Shown: positions 24,388-32,798, counted from the stretch's first letter. The stretch is DNA of 64,000 nt from Desulfarculales bacterium UBA696 (GCA_002298995.1 DBMO01000069.1:107368-171367), one strand, 5' to 3'. Notes: generated from the letters alone by a model not told the origin. Numbers and translations are program-made.

Positions 24388-26637
24388 TTACTTCTCGATC
24401 GAGGGTGGCTTCGCTGAAAGATACATTGTTTTACGCCCCTTCGGGTTTTTTCGCTCAACGATAAACAATCTTTCCTCGAGAAACGCTTTTTCAATCAACC
24501 GCCTCAGCTTCGCCATTCCGTAGCCTGGCCACTCATCTTTAAAAAGGCGAAGAAAGCCTCTCTCGGTAGTGGGTTTGCCGACCTCTTCTAGTTCACCTAC
24601 TTTCAGAATTACCTGTTCATAGATAGGATCAGCTATTTCATCTTCCACGATGACCCGCCTGATCACGCCATTTTCAATGCGTTTCAGATAAAAAGGATCT
24701 TCAGGTGGACCGACATTCTTTTTAGTCACGCCGGCAACTAAATACTTCTTCGACTCTCCTTTATCGATTCCTAACTCCTTACACTCTTTGTCACCGATAT
24801 TGGAGATGTTTAGCTGCCACCTGGCAGCATTAGTAAGTCCGCTACTACCGCGAATGGCCTCCTGTACTAAGGCTGCCTTACCAGTTTTCGAGCTAGCTGC
24901 AGCCTTAGACGTATGATGGGATGCAATTACAGTGGCTCCTGTGCGGGCTGCGATGCTTTCCAAAAGCATGGCGAAGCGGGTCATACAGGAATTGTCGTTC
25001 TCATCGCCGGAGAAAAATCGGGAAATCGGGTCAAGAACGACCAGCTTCAGGCCAGGTATTTTGTCCAGAATTTTGAGGAGCTGATAATAGCCAAGTGTTG
25101 GCCCACCCCTTTTGTGATCATAGAGGCATGGGTCTTCTCCTGCAGCACTCTTTATGAAAAGATTCCGGTCCAGCATAGATTGCAGAAATTTCAAGCTGCC
25201 TGGGTGCACCAATTCAGACGTGATCGCTTGCATCCGATAGTGTATTACCTCCTCCTGGTCTTCCGCGAACAAAAGGAAAGCCTTGCCTGCATTTTCGACT
25301 TTATAGAGCCCATTCAAGAAGGGGACAAAACTCGCAACAGAGATGCCGAGCTGAAGGAGCAGATAAGATTTACCAATTCCTCCATTACTCACGACTAGCC
25401 CGAGGCTGCCTAGCGGAAGGCTGTGCTCCAACAAATAGTGAATCGGATCTGGTCTATCGCGCAGAAACCTGCCTACCCTGAGCTTATCGAGATCCAAGTC
25501 TTCAAAACACGATCGAATAGGCCTTCGATCCAGATGCACATCAAATTCCGGGACTGATGCAGCAACGTACAATCTCGCTTTCTCTATGTGTCTGCGAAGC
25601 CAAGACTCCTTTGTGGTTCCCACTTCGCGGTATTTCTCACCTATGGGATACCTGTCGAAGATAGAAAAAATACCTTCCTCAGCGAGCCCTGCATGCACAA
25701 GGGAATCTACAACTTTCATTATCGCCTCAGATCGCTCACCCTTTGGGACACCATCGGATATGAGCTTTTTAATGTGACCTCCGACTGGCACGCGGTCTAA
25801 ATCACCGTCAAACGAAAAGGCCGAAGCCGGTGACACACTTGAATAAACGAGAGTCGGCCTAGAGGGAGCTATGGTTCGGGCGGCATCTATCATCCGCTGG
25901 ATATTGGTATCATTGATGCCCTCTTCCTTCGGTAACCGGCTCGCGATTTTCTCGTAAAAAATGAAAAAAACTTGATCATCACTCTGGCCTATAGCGATTA
26001 GTTCATCGACAATTTCTGAGAGGTTCTCAATTGGTAATGCTTCTGTGCTCATGATCAGGTTCCTGGCTTTCTCCGAGATCTTAATCTTTTCGACATCTGG
26101 TTTTGTCCACTCCGGATGGTGGCCATATAAATCGAATATCCAGGCAGGGGGCTCTGAAATTGAGGTATCAACACCAATCTCGTATACATTGCCTGTATCC
26201 GGGTGTGTAGAACCAGGTGCAACAGCACATGATCCAACTCCCCGGATGTCGAATCCAAGGACTTGCAGGACTTTCCCACTATAGTCCCTGCCATCCAGGG
26301 GGTATCGATAGTAGTAATGAAATTTGCCGCTACCAGTTTTGACTGTAAAGGTTTCCGGAACGCGCCAACGATACCGACGACAAGCCGAGCGGAAAAGAGC
26401 GATATTATCCACATCAAGAACCAGTAGACCACTTGCCGGGCCGCAAGCGATTCCGGCATTTCGCCCGGCGAAGTCCTTTCGGATGAAGGGTCGTTTTTCT
26501 CTACACCACCGAGACCAGTCAAGCTCGACAGGATTTTTCGCGCCTGCATGAATGGGTATCACTGAAAACTGCTCTGATAGCTTCTGATAGATGTCAATGG
26601 GGTCACACTCCGCCTTTGCCAAACTAGAAATACTCAT
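24388..26637 (-). CDS. Primase-polymerase fused to a RepA-like ATPase
   Basis: A 749-aa replication protein. The N-terminal third is a bifunctional primase/polymerase domain: LLVLDVDN (Asp75, Asp77) gives the metal-binding DxD, and TVKTGSGKFHYYYRY the conserved His region. The C-terminal part is a RecA-type ATPase: Walker A SNGGIGKSYLL, Walker B LKLVVLDPISRFF and TVIASHHTSK as the sensor region, as in RepA/KaiC-like helicases. Together they could prime and unwind DNA for self-replication of the element. ATG 26637 has AGGAG upstream; an in-frame TTG at 26643 is less likely. Similar fusions occur in phage satellites and plasmids. Confidence 0.88.
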   Translation of the reverse strand: MSISSLAKAECDPIDIYQKLSEQFSVIPIHAGAKNPVELDWSRWCREKRPFIRKDFAGRNAGIACGPASGLLVLDVDNIALFRSACRRYRWRVPETFTVKTGSGKFHYYYRYPLDGRDYSGKVLQVLGFDIRGVGSCAVAPGSTHPDTGNVYEIGVDTSISEPPAWIFDLYGHHPEWTKPDVEKIKISEKARNLIMSTEALPIENLSEIVDELIAIGQSDDQVFFIFYEKIASRLPKEEGINDTNIQRMIDAARTIAPSRPTLVYSSVSPASAFSFDGDLDRVPVGGHIKKLISDGVPKGERSEAIMKVVDSLVHAGLAEEGIFSIFDRYPIGEKYREVGTTKESWLRRHIEKARLYVAASVPEFDVHLDRRPIRSCFEDLDLDKLRVGRFLRDRPDPIHYLLEHSLPLGSLGLVVSNGGIGKSYLLLQLGISVASFVPFLNGLYKVENAGKAFLLFAEDQEEVIHYRMQAITSELVHPGSLKFLQSMLDRNLFIKSAAGEDPCLYDHKRGGPTLGYYQLLKILDKIPGLKLVVLDPISRFFSGDENDNSCMTRFAMLLESIAARTGATVIASHHTSKAAASSKTGKAALVQEAIRGSSGLTNAARWQLNISNIGDKECKELGIDKGESKKYLVAGVTKKNVGPPEDPFYLKRIENGVIRRVIVEDEIADPIYEQVILKVGELEEVGKPTTERGFLRLFKDEWPGYGMAKLRRLIEKAFLEERLFIVERKNPKGRKTMYLSAKPPSIEK

Positions 26638-26800
26638 CGTCAACTCCTAAAAGGGAATAGTTGAAAAGCCTATAAAAGGCGCCTCCGCGGCACTCTTCGA
26701 ACATGAGTGCTCTCCCTTTCAGTGTGATCGTTATTCCATATTGCCGGGATGGGAAAAACAGGACGGAAAATTTGGTAAAAAGTTGAGGCAGTATGAGATT

Positions 26801-27556
26801 TTATTCAATGCTTTCAGTAGGATACATCTTTTTGTGAGGTGATTTTATGAGTCTGGCCCGTTTTGGAAAGGCTTTCTCAGGGCTCCGGTTTAGGATTTCG
26901 TCTTTAAGATGGTCGATTTCATGAATACTCAGTTTACGTGCCAACCCGCTCTTCTCCATTTCCGCCAGTAGACCCAGTGCAGCAACATCGGCTATCTGAG
27001 GCTTTTCCCTAAGGAGATGGCCCTGAATGGCTAAGGCAGGAATGCCTAATTCAAGTGCGATCCGGGAGACTTCGTGGCTCTCGTCCAACATCATGCGGAT
27101 GCGTTCTTGCAGGTCTTTATACCTCGTTTTAAGCTCTCGGGCGAAAACAAGTTTGTTTTCTTTTTCAGCCTTGGCTTTTCGGCGGTCACTCCTAAATAGG
27201 TGCGGACATAGTATTCCTATCATTCCACGTTCTTTTTCAAACGTTTCTAACTCGGCCCTTACCGCTTCCCCAATCCGCTGCCGCACTCGCGGCATGATGC
27301 CCTCATGCGATATATAGGACTCCCTATAGAAAAAGTGGTTGACGAACTGCCGAACGATAAGGAGTTCAAGGAAAGGAACGAACCTTCCGGCATTCTCCCA
27401 TGTGACAGCGGCCCCATGAAATTTCTCCGAATAGGCATAATAGTCGGCGTATTTTTTTTCTGGATCGTCATACCTCATCAAAACCTCGAGATCAGAATTA
27501 AAGACCACCTGCCGCTCATAGAATACTTCAATATCGAGGGAACCAAATCCGAGCAC
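26801..27556 (-). CDS. Hypothetical protein of the element
   Basis: A 251-aa protein with a GTG start at 27556 supported by GGGAGG 7 nt upstream. It is rich in charged helices; a coiled-coil-like stretch (AKAEKENKLVFARELKTRYK) lies in the middle and a basic tail follows. RIALELGIPALAIQGHLL could be a helix-turn-helix-like region, but this is weak. It diverges from the excisionase/integrase pair. Unrecognised; a regulatory or replication-accessory role is conceivable. Confidence 0.5.
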   Translation of the reverse strand: MLGFGSLDIEVFYERQVVFNSDLEVLMRYDDPEKKYADYYAYSEKFHGAAVTWENAGRFVPFLELLIVRQFVNHFFYRESYISHEGIMPRVRQRIGEAVRAELETFEKERGMIGILCPHLFRSDRRKAKAEKENKLVFARELKTRYKDLQERIRMMLDESHEVSRIALELGIPALAIQGHLLREKPQIADVAALGLLAEMEKSGLARKLSIHEIDHLKDEILNRSPEKAFPKRARLIKSPHKKMYPTESIE

Positions 27557-27609
27557 CGTTACCTCCCTTGCTGAATGATCTCTGCGTAAGCTCCTGTCAC
27601 CATTGTCCC

Positions 27610-27627
27610 CAAAATTGCCAAATTTTG
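27610..27627. promoter_or_regulatory. Inverted repeat between divergent genes
   Basis: CAAAATT-GCCA-AATTTTG lies between the gene at 27556 (minus) and the excisionase/integrase genes (plus). Its symmetry and position suggest an operator for a dimeric repressor controlling excision or the divergent gene. Inference only. Confidence 0.35.
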
Positions 27628-27789
27628 CACCACATTTTTCCCAGCTTCAAAAAAACTCCCTGCCGGTAAAACAGAAGTAGGGGCAAACACTGAATCGTAT
27701 ATGCCCCGTGTTTGCACAGGATATATGGCGGCCAAATCGAGAATGCGGCAGACACCAACTGGTCAGCGAAAAGGATCAAGAGAATCAAG

Positions 27790-28014
27790 TTGGACGAGCC
27801 TTCCCTTTCATATCTCAAGTGGTTGAAACTACCTGAAGCTTGCCGCTACGCAAGAATGTCGAAGAACACCCTCAAAAAGTACATACAACTCGGCCGTTTC
27901 TCCGGAGAACGCTTAGAATCAGGCCAATGGAGAATAAACCGCGAAAGCATTGACGACTACTTTCAAAGATCGGATGAAAAAGCACTTGAAATTTGCAGGA
28001 AATTAGGCCTATGA
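27790..28014 (+). CDS. Excisionase-like helix-turn-helix protein
   Basis: A small DNA-binding protein of the MerR-like excisionase type: WLKLPEACRYARMSKNTLKKYIQLGRF then GQWRINRESIDDYF is the usual helix-turn-helix and wing. Such proteins bend DNA at the attachment site and favour excision. The start is uncertain: TTG at 27790 gives 74 aa and is my choice; the frame is open to a TTG at 27712, and the first in-frame ATG (27856) would cut the domain. It overlaps the integrase start by 4 nt (ATGA). Confidence 0.65.
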   Translation: MDEPSLSYLKWLKLPEACRYARMSKNTLKKYIQLGRFSGERLESGQWRINRESIDDYFQRSDEKALEICRKLGL

Positions 28015-29024
28015 AATTCGCCATGAGACTGGGCCGTCGAAAGAAAAACGGAATTTACTTTGTCGAGATTGAGGGCAAACGCACTTCTCTCGGCACAAGG
28101 GATAAAGTTGAGGCGACCAGACTATATAACAAGATTAAAAAGGAAGCTCTCAAAGGTAAGCTCGCCTTTTTGACCGGGACATCTAAGATTACGCTTGGTG
28201 AATTCAAAGAAAAGTATCTCGAATGGGCAAAATCGGCTGAGGTAAAATCTACATACCGGGCCGATAAGCTTGCCCTGCAGAAGCTTACGAAACAAGCAGG
28301 CGAGTCGATCCGCCTCGACAAAATAGACATTTTTCATCTCGATAAGATGGTTGCCTCCTGCTTAGAACAGGGCCTCTCAAAAAACAGCATAAACAACTAC
28401 ATACGGCATGCCAGGCGGGTGATGAATAAAGCGGTTGACTGGAGATACATCTCACGAAACACCCTTTCCGAGAAAAAAGAACTGAAAGTCGATAAATCAC
28501 CCCCCAGCTTTTTGCACAAGGATAGCATTCCCGAGTTCCTGGGCAAGGTCACCGACATCGACGTTCGAAGAATGATCGTTGCTTACATAGCCACCGGCCG
28601 CCGCCGGGCCGAGTTGGTAGGCCTCAGGTGGAAGGACATCAACTGGGAGACAAAGACCTACCATATCGGTAAGTCAAAAAATCACCTTAGTCGAGACTAC
28701 CCAATAAATTCGGTTTTCGAGACAGTACTCAAATCTCTTCCTCGATCCTCAGAGTGGGTCTTTCCTCGTTTTCGGCATCCAGATACTATCAGCCATCTTG
28801 TAAAGGATGCGCTGGTTGCAGGAGGTATGGGCCACTTGCATTTACACCATTTGAGGCATACTTTTGCTTCCTTGCAGATCATGCAGGGCAGGAGTCTGAA
28901 GACTGTCCAAGGACTCCTTGGGCATATTGATTACCAGTCGACACTGGTTTATGCGCACCTTACTGACGAGTTCTTGCAGGAAAATGCTGAGATCCAATTG
29001 GGGCCTATAGATTTAGGTAATTAA
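28011..29024 (+). CDS. int: Tyrosine recombinase (integrase)
   Basis: A 337-aa phage-type integrase. Catalytic residues are visible: R198 in TGRRRAELVGLRW, H279 and R282 in HLHHLRHTFAS, H305 in LLGHIDYQS and Y314 in LVYAHL. An N-terminal arm-binding domain (NGIYFVEIEGKRTSLGT) and a SAM-like core-binding domain precede the catalytic part. ATG 28011 is used because it gives translational coupling with the excisionase; an in-frame TTG at 27993 is less likely. It lies 145 bp before the tRNA gene, the classic position for a tRNA-targeting integrase. Confidence 0.95.
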   Translation: MKFAMRLGRRKKNGIYFVEIEGKRTSLGTRDKVEATRLYNKIKKEALKGKLAFLTGTSKITLGEFKEKYLEWAKSAEVKSTYRADKLALQKLTKQAGESIRLDKIDIFHLDKMVASCLEQGLSKNSINNYIRHARRVMNKAVDWRYISRNTLSEKKELKVDKSPPSFLHKDSIPEFLGKVTDIDVRRMIVAYIATGRRRAELVGLRWKDINWETKTYHIGKSKNHLSRDYPINSVFETVLKSLPRSSEWVFPRFRHPDTISHLVKDALVAGGMGHLHLHHLRHTFASLQIMQGRSLKTVQGLLGHIDYQSTLVYAHLTDEFLQENAEIQLGPIDLGN

Positions 29025-29038
29025 GATGGCAGGTACAG

Positions 29039-29090
29039 TGTCCGGAAAATGTCCGAAAAACGAGATTCGAGTGTCCGTTTTCGACGGACA
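29039..29090 (+). promoter_or_regulatory. Right arm-type integrase sites (TGTCCG)
   Basis: TGTCCG at 29039-29044, 29050-29055 and 29072-29077, with an inverted CGGACA at 29085-29090; the last two form TGTCCGT-N5-ACGGACA. The first pair has the same 11-bp spacing as at the left end (5283, 5294). The region lies between int and the tRNA and should bind the integrase arm domain or the excisionase. The last inverted pair followed by TTTTTGATT could also terminate the int transcript. Confidence 0.6.
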
Positions 29091-29124
29091 TTTTTGATTA
29101 AGGGTGATCGGAAATGACGGCCCC

Positions 29125-29153
29125 TTGCAAACCACAAACCTTTATGATACAAG
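29125..29153 (+). promoter_or_regulatory. Promoter of the restored tRNA-Thr (right copy)
   Basis: TTGCAA (29125-29130), 17-nt spacer, TACAAG (29148-29153), then 16 nt to the tRNA. The left copy has the same spacing and -10 but differs in the surrounding bases. It lies inside the element, so the restored tRNA seems to be transcribed from a promoter brought by the element. Confidence 0.55.
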
Positions 29154-29166
29154 GCATTCCAGCCAA

Positions 29167-29207
29167 TGAGCCGGCGTAGCTCAGGGGTAGAGCAGCTGAT
29201 TCGTAAT
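29167..29207 (+). repeat. Right attachment repeat
   Basis: The 41-bp partner of 5201-5241. Here it continues into the tRNA 3' half, so this junction carries a complete tRNA. The bases upstream of 29167 differ from those upstream of 5201 apart from the promoter elements. Confidence 0.9.
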
Positions 29208-29244
29208 CAGCAGGTCGCGGGTTCGAATCCCATCGCCGGCTCCA
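29170..29244 (+). tRNA. tRNA-Thr(CGT)
   Basis: A full cloverleaf: acceptor GCCGGCG/CGCCGGC, D arm GCTC/GAGC, anticodon arm GCTGA-TTCGTAA-TCAGC with anticodon CGT at 29203-29205, variable loop AGGTC, T loop TTCGAAT, discriminator T and encoded CCA. The T stem is GCGGG/CCCAT, leaving a C-A mismatch and a G-U pair at its outer end, which is unusual. Its 5' half appears to come from the integrated element and its 3' half from the original gene. Confidence 0.93.
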
Positions 29245-29253
29245 CGAAAATTC

Positions 29254-29283
29254 AAGGGGTTACGACTTCTGTCATAACCCCTT
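29254..29283 (+). terminator. Terminator after tRNA-Thr
   Basis: AAGGGGTTA (29254-29262) pairs perfectly with TAACCCCTT (29275-29283) over a 12-nt loop, and CCGTTGTTTT follows. The strong stem just after the tRNA suits transcript ending, though the T tract is interrupted. Confidence 0.6.
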
Positions 29284-29328
29284 CCGTTGTTTTGCTAAAG
29301 TTTTGGTTAAAGTGGGACAACGGATCTT

Positions 29329-29451
29329 TTATTTTCCAGCCTTATCCCTGAACTCTTCTGGCAATTCGCTACCGATCTGTTCGAGACACTTTCCCGTCAA
29401 CATTTTTGCTTCTTGAGGCTTAGTGTAAACCAAAGAAATCTCCCGTTGCAT
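29329..29451 (-). CDS. Small ORF, 40 aa, unknown
   Basis: A short minus-strand frame from ATG 29451 to TAA 29329 with GGGGGAG six bases upstream of the ATG. The sequence (MQREISLVYTKPQEAKML, later SELPEEFRDKAGK) is charged and helical with balanced composition. It is too short to identify; the good ribosome site is the main support. Confidence 0.4.
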   Translation of the reverse strand: MQREISLVYTKPQEAKMLTGKCLEQIGSELPEEFRDKAGK

Positions 29452-29655
29452 TTTTTTCTCCCCCTCGCCGGAAACTTCTATTGGGACAGACCCGAGCCAT
29501 TAAGGAGATTTAAAAATACTAAACCGGAGCAGGGGAAGCATTAGCCGCCTTCCGGTCCAGGACTTGATAGACTGACAGACGCATTCGGTGAATGAGCCCT
29601 TTTCGGAAAAGCTCGCGCAGGTAAATCGAATGTGTCCTGGCTGTTGATGTCGATT

Positions 29656-30027
29656 CTAATACCGCCCGCGCATACAGGAGTCATAAGCCCGGCGATAGTT
29701 GTTGTTCCATGCTTTGGAAGCATGAATGCCGCCCCCCACCGCTCCAACTCCCGCGCCTATCGCCGCGCCTTTCCCGGCGCCGCTCCCCCCATCTATAATC
29801 CCGCCCAACAGTGCACCTCCGGCTGCGCCTCCAACGGCTCCGCCGAGCACATCTCGCCCACCGCCGCTGTATCGGTTGGCATAGTCTCTGGCATAGGAGT
29901 CACAGTAAGCTGGATCAGGCGAATCTCTTCGGGCCGAGCATGTGGAAACTGATCCCAGCACCAGACCAGATGCCACCAGGGTCACAATTAACCCCCAGAT
30001 TACCCAGGCACTTTTCTTCTCTTTCAT
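29656..30027 (-). CDS. Glycine-zipper membrane or envelope protein
   Basis: A 123-aa protein with an N-terminal hydrophobic segment (SAWVIWGLIVTLVASGLVLG) and a central Gly/Ala run (VLGGAVGGAAGGALLGGII) typical of glycine-zipper 2TM or Rick_17kDa-like outer-membrane proteins. Two Cys (AYCDSYA, DSCMRG) may pair. ATG 30027 is preferred since GGAGGCCGAG precedes it. Probably exported to the envelope; function unknown. Confidence 0.6.
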   Translation of the reverse strand: MKEKKSAWVIWGLIVTLVASGLVLGSVSTCSARRDSPDPAYCDSYARDYANRYSGGGRDVLGGAVGGAAGGALLGGIIDGGSGAGKGAAIGAGVGAVGGGIHASKAWNNNYRRAYDSCMRGRY

Positions 30028-30267
30028 CTCGGCCTCCATTCTCGGAAGTTGCGCTAGAGCTTTAAGAAGTGTTCATGAAAGCGGACGACTGTGAAGAAGC
30101 TTATTTTTCAGCCGGTATTCTGGGCTCCATCCTACATCGATTCCGCACGGTTCATTGAAATCCCGTTGAAGGTCAAGTCGGACAAACTTTTGCTGGGAAT
30201 CAGGACCGACTCAGTCGGCCGGCTGTTCGACCGGCAAAAACGAGAGTCAGAGCAACCCCTTGGCATA

Positions 30268-30783
30268 TCAATAGCAATAATAAGCAGATCCGCAACCCCA
30301 ATAAGAAGGCCAGGCTAATGCGCCCCACCACCAGTAAGGATACCGGCCATAGCCGCCGTTGTACCAATAGTATCCTCCGTTGTGCCTGCTATAATGCCGA
30401 TATCCGCCATGATGTCCATGACCTCCATGATGTCCTTGGCCGCCTGGAACACGACCCTGGCCACCATGTCCGGAATATCCGGTGCCGGCATACCCTGAAC
30501 CACGTCCAGCACCAACACGTCCCGGATCACCGGGGCCACCGGAAATCCTGTGACCGGCAGGGCCAACATGGGGTGTACCAACAGTCGGCCCACCACCCGG
30601 GCCACCGCGAGGACCACCTATTGCCGGACCACCACCCGGACCACCGCGAGGGCCACCTATTGCCGGACCACCACCATGGCCGCCTGCGGGTCCTGGACCG
30701 GCTGCGCATATGTAGCTGGAAAAACCGAGAACAACTACTGCAATCAGCGGAACCACGCAAGAGAGCTTGAATGAGCTTTTCAT
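30268..30783 (-). CDS. Secreted Gly/Pro/His-rich repeat protein
   Basis: A 171-aa protein with a signal peptide (MKSSFKLSCVVPLIAVVVLG up to ICAA) and AAGGAG before ATG 30783. The mature part has two copies of a GGGPAIGGPRGGP unit (39-bp DNA repeat, about 30590-30670), then a His/Gly region and an aromatic tail rich in Tyr and Trp (YPYWWWGALAWPSYWG). Probably an extracellular or envelope structural protein. Low complexity prevents a family call. Confidence 0.5.
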   Translation of the reverse strand: MKSSFKLSCVVPLIAVVVLGFSSYICAAGPGPAGGHGGGPAIGGPRGGPGGGPAIGGPRGGPGGGPTVGTPHVGPAGHRISGGPGDPGRVGAGRGSGYAGTGYSGHGGQGRVPGGQGHHGGHGHHGGYRHYSRHNGGYYWYNGGYGRYPYWWWGALAWPSYWGCGSAYYCY

Positions 30784-31145
30784 TGCTTTCTCCTTCAGCT
30801 GGTGTCTCTGTAGTATTCCGTTCTCAGTCGATTGCAATGGAAGCACCTACCAGGATACTTCTCATGCCGATGGTGGAGCATCAGCAAGGTTTATGCACCT
30901 AAAATCCGCATTTGCCATTTATGATGTATGTTGCTGCTTTTTTGTCTACCGAATAATCTCTGCAAACAAAGAATGCCGGCTGACAGGAACTAAGCATAGT
31001 AATTACTCTGCTTAGTAATTACCCTCAATATCGTCGGAACCCGATCGAGAACCAGCCGAGTTAGACCGGCAATTAAAATTCTTAGTTTACACTCAGTGCT
31101 GTAAACCGCTCTTTAATTCGTTATTTTCCACCGGGTTTGCGGGCA
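30784..31145. other. Gap with no gene
   Basis: About 360 nt between the Gly-rich secreted gene and the terminator of the solute-binding protein gene. It should hold the promoter of the former (minus strand). I see no coding frame; AGTAATTAC occurs twice at about 30998-31021. Confidence 0.35.
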
Positions 31146-31194
31146 AAAACATCATGTCCGGGCCCGAGAACAGATGCCCCAGACCCGGATGTAA
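31146..31194 (-). terminator. Terminator after the solute-binding protein gene
   Basis: On the minus strand TCCGGG (31184-31189 complement) pairs with CCCGGA (31156-31161 complement), with further ACAT/ATGT pairing outside, then TTTTTGC. It is positioned directly after the gene ending at 31205. The loop is long (22 nt), so confidence is moderate. Confidence 0.45.
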
Positions 31195-31204
31195 TTAGAG
31201 TCTT

Positions 31205-32092
31205 CTATTCAGGAAAAGAGATTATATTCAAGAACATCTTGTAGTCCTCAGTCATTGGCATTGGGACCTCGCCACTCGGTCCCATCCACTTTTCGTAAAT
31301 TTTGTTGAACTCTCCGCTCTTTATGAGGCGAATCAGTGAAGCATTGACGAAGTCCCGCCATTTGGAGTCATTTGCTGGAACCATGAATCCGTAAGGTTCA
31401 TAAGATATAAACTGGCCGACGATCACCCAGTCATCCGGCCTGACCTCCTTGATCTTAAGGCCAGAGAGGATGCTGGCATCCGAATAGTATGCATCCAGTT
31501 TCCCCTGTGTAAGTGCGAGGAATCCTTCAGCATGGTCCGCGAACTGAATAACATCGCATTTGGGCTTGATCAACCCCTTTTCCATGGCCATCTCGAGACT
31601 TTTTGCATTAGTGGTTCCCTGAGCGACACCAACTTTTTTCCCGCCCAAGTCGGAAACTTCCCTGATCGGACTTCCCTTCGGCACAAGGATCCTCGCTCCG
31701 GTGATGAAGAACGGTAGCGTAAAATCAACCGAATCCTCTCTGGCCAGCGTAATGGTTGTCGTACCGATTTCAATGTCGATCTCGCCGCCTGCAACCATCG
31801 GGATTCTTGTTTTTGAGTTCACCGTTTTTTTGATGAGTTTAATTGGCTTATTGAATTTCCTGCTCAGATCTTCCGTCAAACGCTGAGCTATATCAACAGA
31901 AAAGCCAACCCATTTACCGCTTTTGTCGTGGTAGCCGAAAGGGGGTGCATCTTCTCTGAGTCCGACGTTCACCTGCCCAGTGCGCTCGATCCTGTCCAGA
32001 ACACTTTTAGCGAAAGCAGGCACTGCTGAAGTTAATAGAGCAAACATCAAAAAGGCGGAAAGAAACCACGACGCTCTATTGTCCAATCGCAT
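31205..32092 (-). CDS. Amino-acid-type ABC transporter substrate-binding protein
   Basis: A 295-aa periplasmic family-3 solute-binding protein. A signal peptide (residues 1-28, ending AFAKS) is followed by the usual VLDRIERTGQVNVGLREDAPPFGYHD start and the GKWVGFSVDIAQRL motif; GEIDIEIGTTTITLAREDSVDF contains the domain-hinge signature. It should capture a polar amino acid or similar compound. No permease or ATPase gene lies beside it, so it is an orphan or feeds a transporter elsewhere. Confidence 0.88.
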   Translation of the reverse strand: MRLDNRASWFLSAFLMFALLTSAVPAFAKSVLDRIERTGQVNVGLREDAPPFGYHDKSGKWVGFSVDIAQRLTEDLSRKFNKPIKLIKKTVNSKTRIPMVAGGEIDIEIGTTTITLAREDSVDFTLPFFITGARILVPKGSPIREVSDLGGKKVGVAQGTTNAKSLEMAMEKGLIKPKCDVIQFADHAEGFLALTQGKLDAYYSDASILSGLKIKEVRPDDWVIVGQFISYEPYGFMVPANDSKWRDFVNASLIRLIKSGEFNKIYEKWMGPSGEVPMPMTEDYKMFLNIISFPE

Positions 32093-32207
32093 GGATCACC
32101 TCCGTTGGTTTGATAAAGGCCAGAATCTCAAATGAAGAATCCTGAGCTGAGAGATGCCCGTCTCAGGACACCCCAGCTTAGCAACTTTGTAAAGTGACCT
32201 AATGAAG

Positions 32208-32432
32208 CTATCCCCTTGAGCCGAGGCGTAGCCCACCATGGATGAAGTAAACGTCCCCCGCGATGGCCTCATTCCGGTAAAGATCGCAGACGAGTTGAGC
32301 CACTTCCTCCGGTTCAACGAGGCGACCGATTGGCACATCAGCGAGTTCTCTCTGGCGGTCAATGAGGGTTAGCGACATGTATGCCAGAACGGGCTTGGAA
32401 ATCACAAGTTGCTTAAGGCCCTGGAAATTCAT
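32208..32432 (-). pseudogene. Remnant of a short-chain dehydrogenase (C-terminus)
   Basis: The reading VPIGRLVEPEEVAQLVCDLY then AGDVYFIHGGLRLGS matches the C-terminal end of SDR enzymes (typically GRxxxPEEVAxxVxFL...GxxxxVDGG). The Rossmann N-terminus and the Tyr-Lys active site are absent upstream, so only about the last 60-70 residues survive. It is a gene relic in a decaying region. Confidence 0.55.
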
Positions 32433-32798
32433 GTGTTTTCTTAACCAGAGCAGTACGGATGCTGGATGGTTCTCCTGAGATGCAATCTATTTTTGGGAAA
32501 ATCCCCGTATTTTGGAACTTGTGGCACCCTCCTAAATCCTCATCTGGGCGCTTGATTGAATTAAAGCAGTTGCCTCCACGGCAATGGGAATTCTTTTGCC
32601 AATTCCAAACATCCATTTACTCGCCATGGTTGGCCGGGAAACTCAAAGCCCTTGGATAGCGGATGTCCGCCGCCAATAAGGGACCGGACATTGTGCCGTC
32701 CCGACAAACGCGGGATCACTGAACACACCTTGTTACGGTAACATTCTTCTACATTACTTGTGATCCTACGGTTGCGAAGACCGACTGCTGGAACAAGC
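32433..32798. other. Gap with no supported gene
   Basis: About 365 nt between the SDR remnant and the ISL3-type element. Small frames on both strands lack starts and motifs. It may contain further decayed sequence. Confidence 0.35.

Larger units (their letters stand above)
5242..29207. mobile_element. Integrative element in tRNA-Thr carrying type I-C CRISPR-Cas
   Basis: A ~24.0 kb element bounded by the 41-bp direct repeat. Support: identical tRNA 5' halves at both ends; a tyrosine recombinase (28011-29024) and an excisionase-like gene immediately inside the right end; tandem TGTCCG motifs inside both ends; and non-core cargo throughout. It carries a complete type I-C CRISPR-Cas locus, two XRE regulators, a serine recombinase, an SF2 helicase and a PrimPol/ATPase replication protein. 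No capsid, terminase, tail, relaxase or mating-pore gene is recognisable. It therefore looks like a satellite or integrated plasmid rather than a full prophage or ICE. Exact ends depend on the true crossover point within the repeat. Confidence 0.85.
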
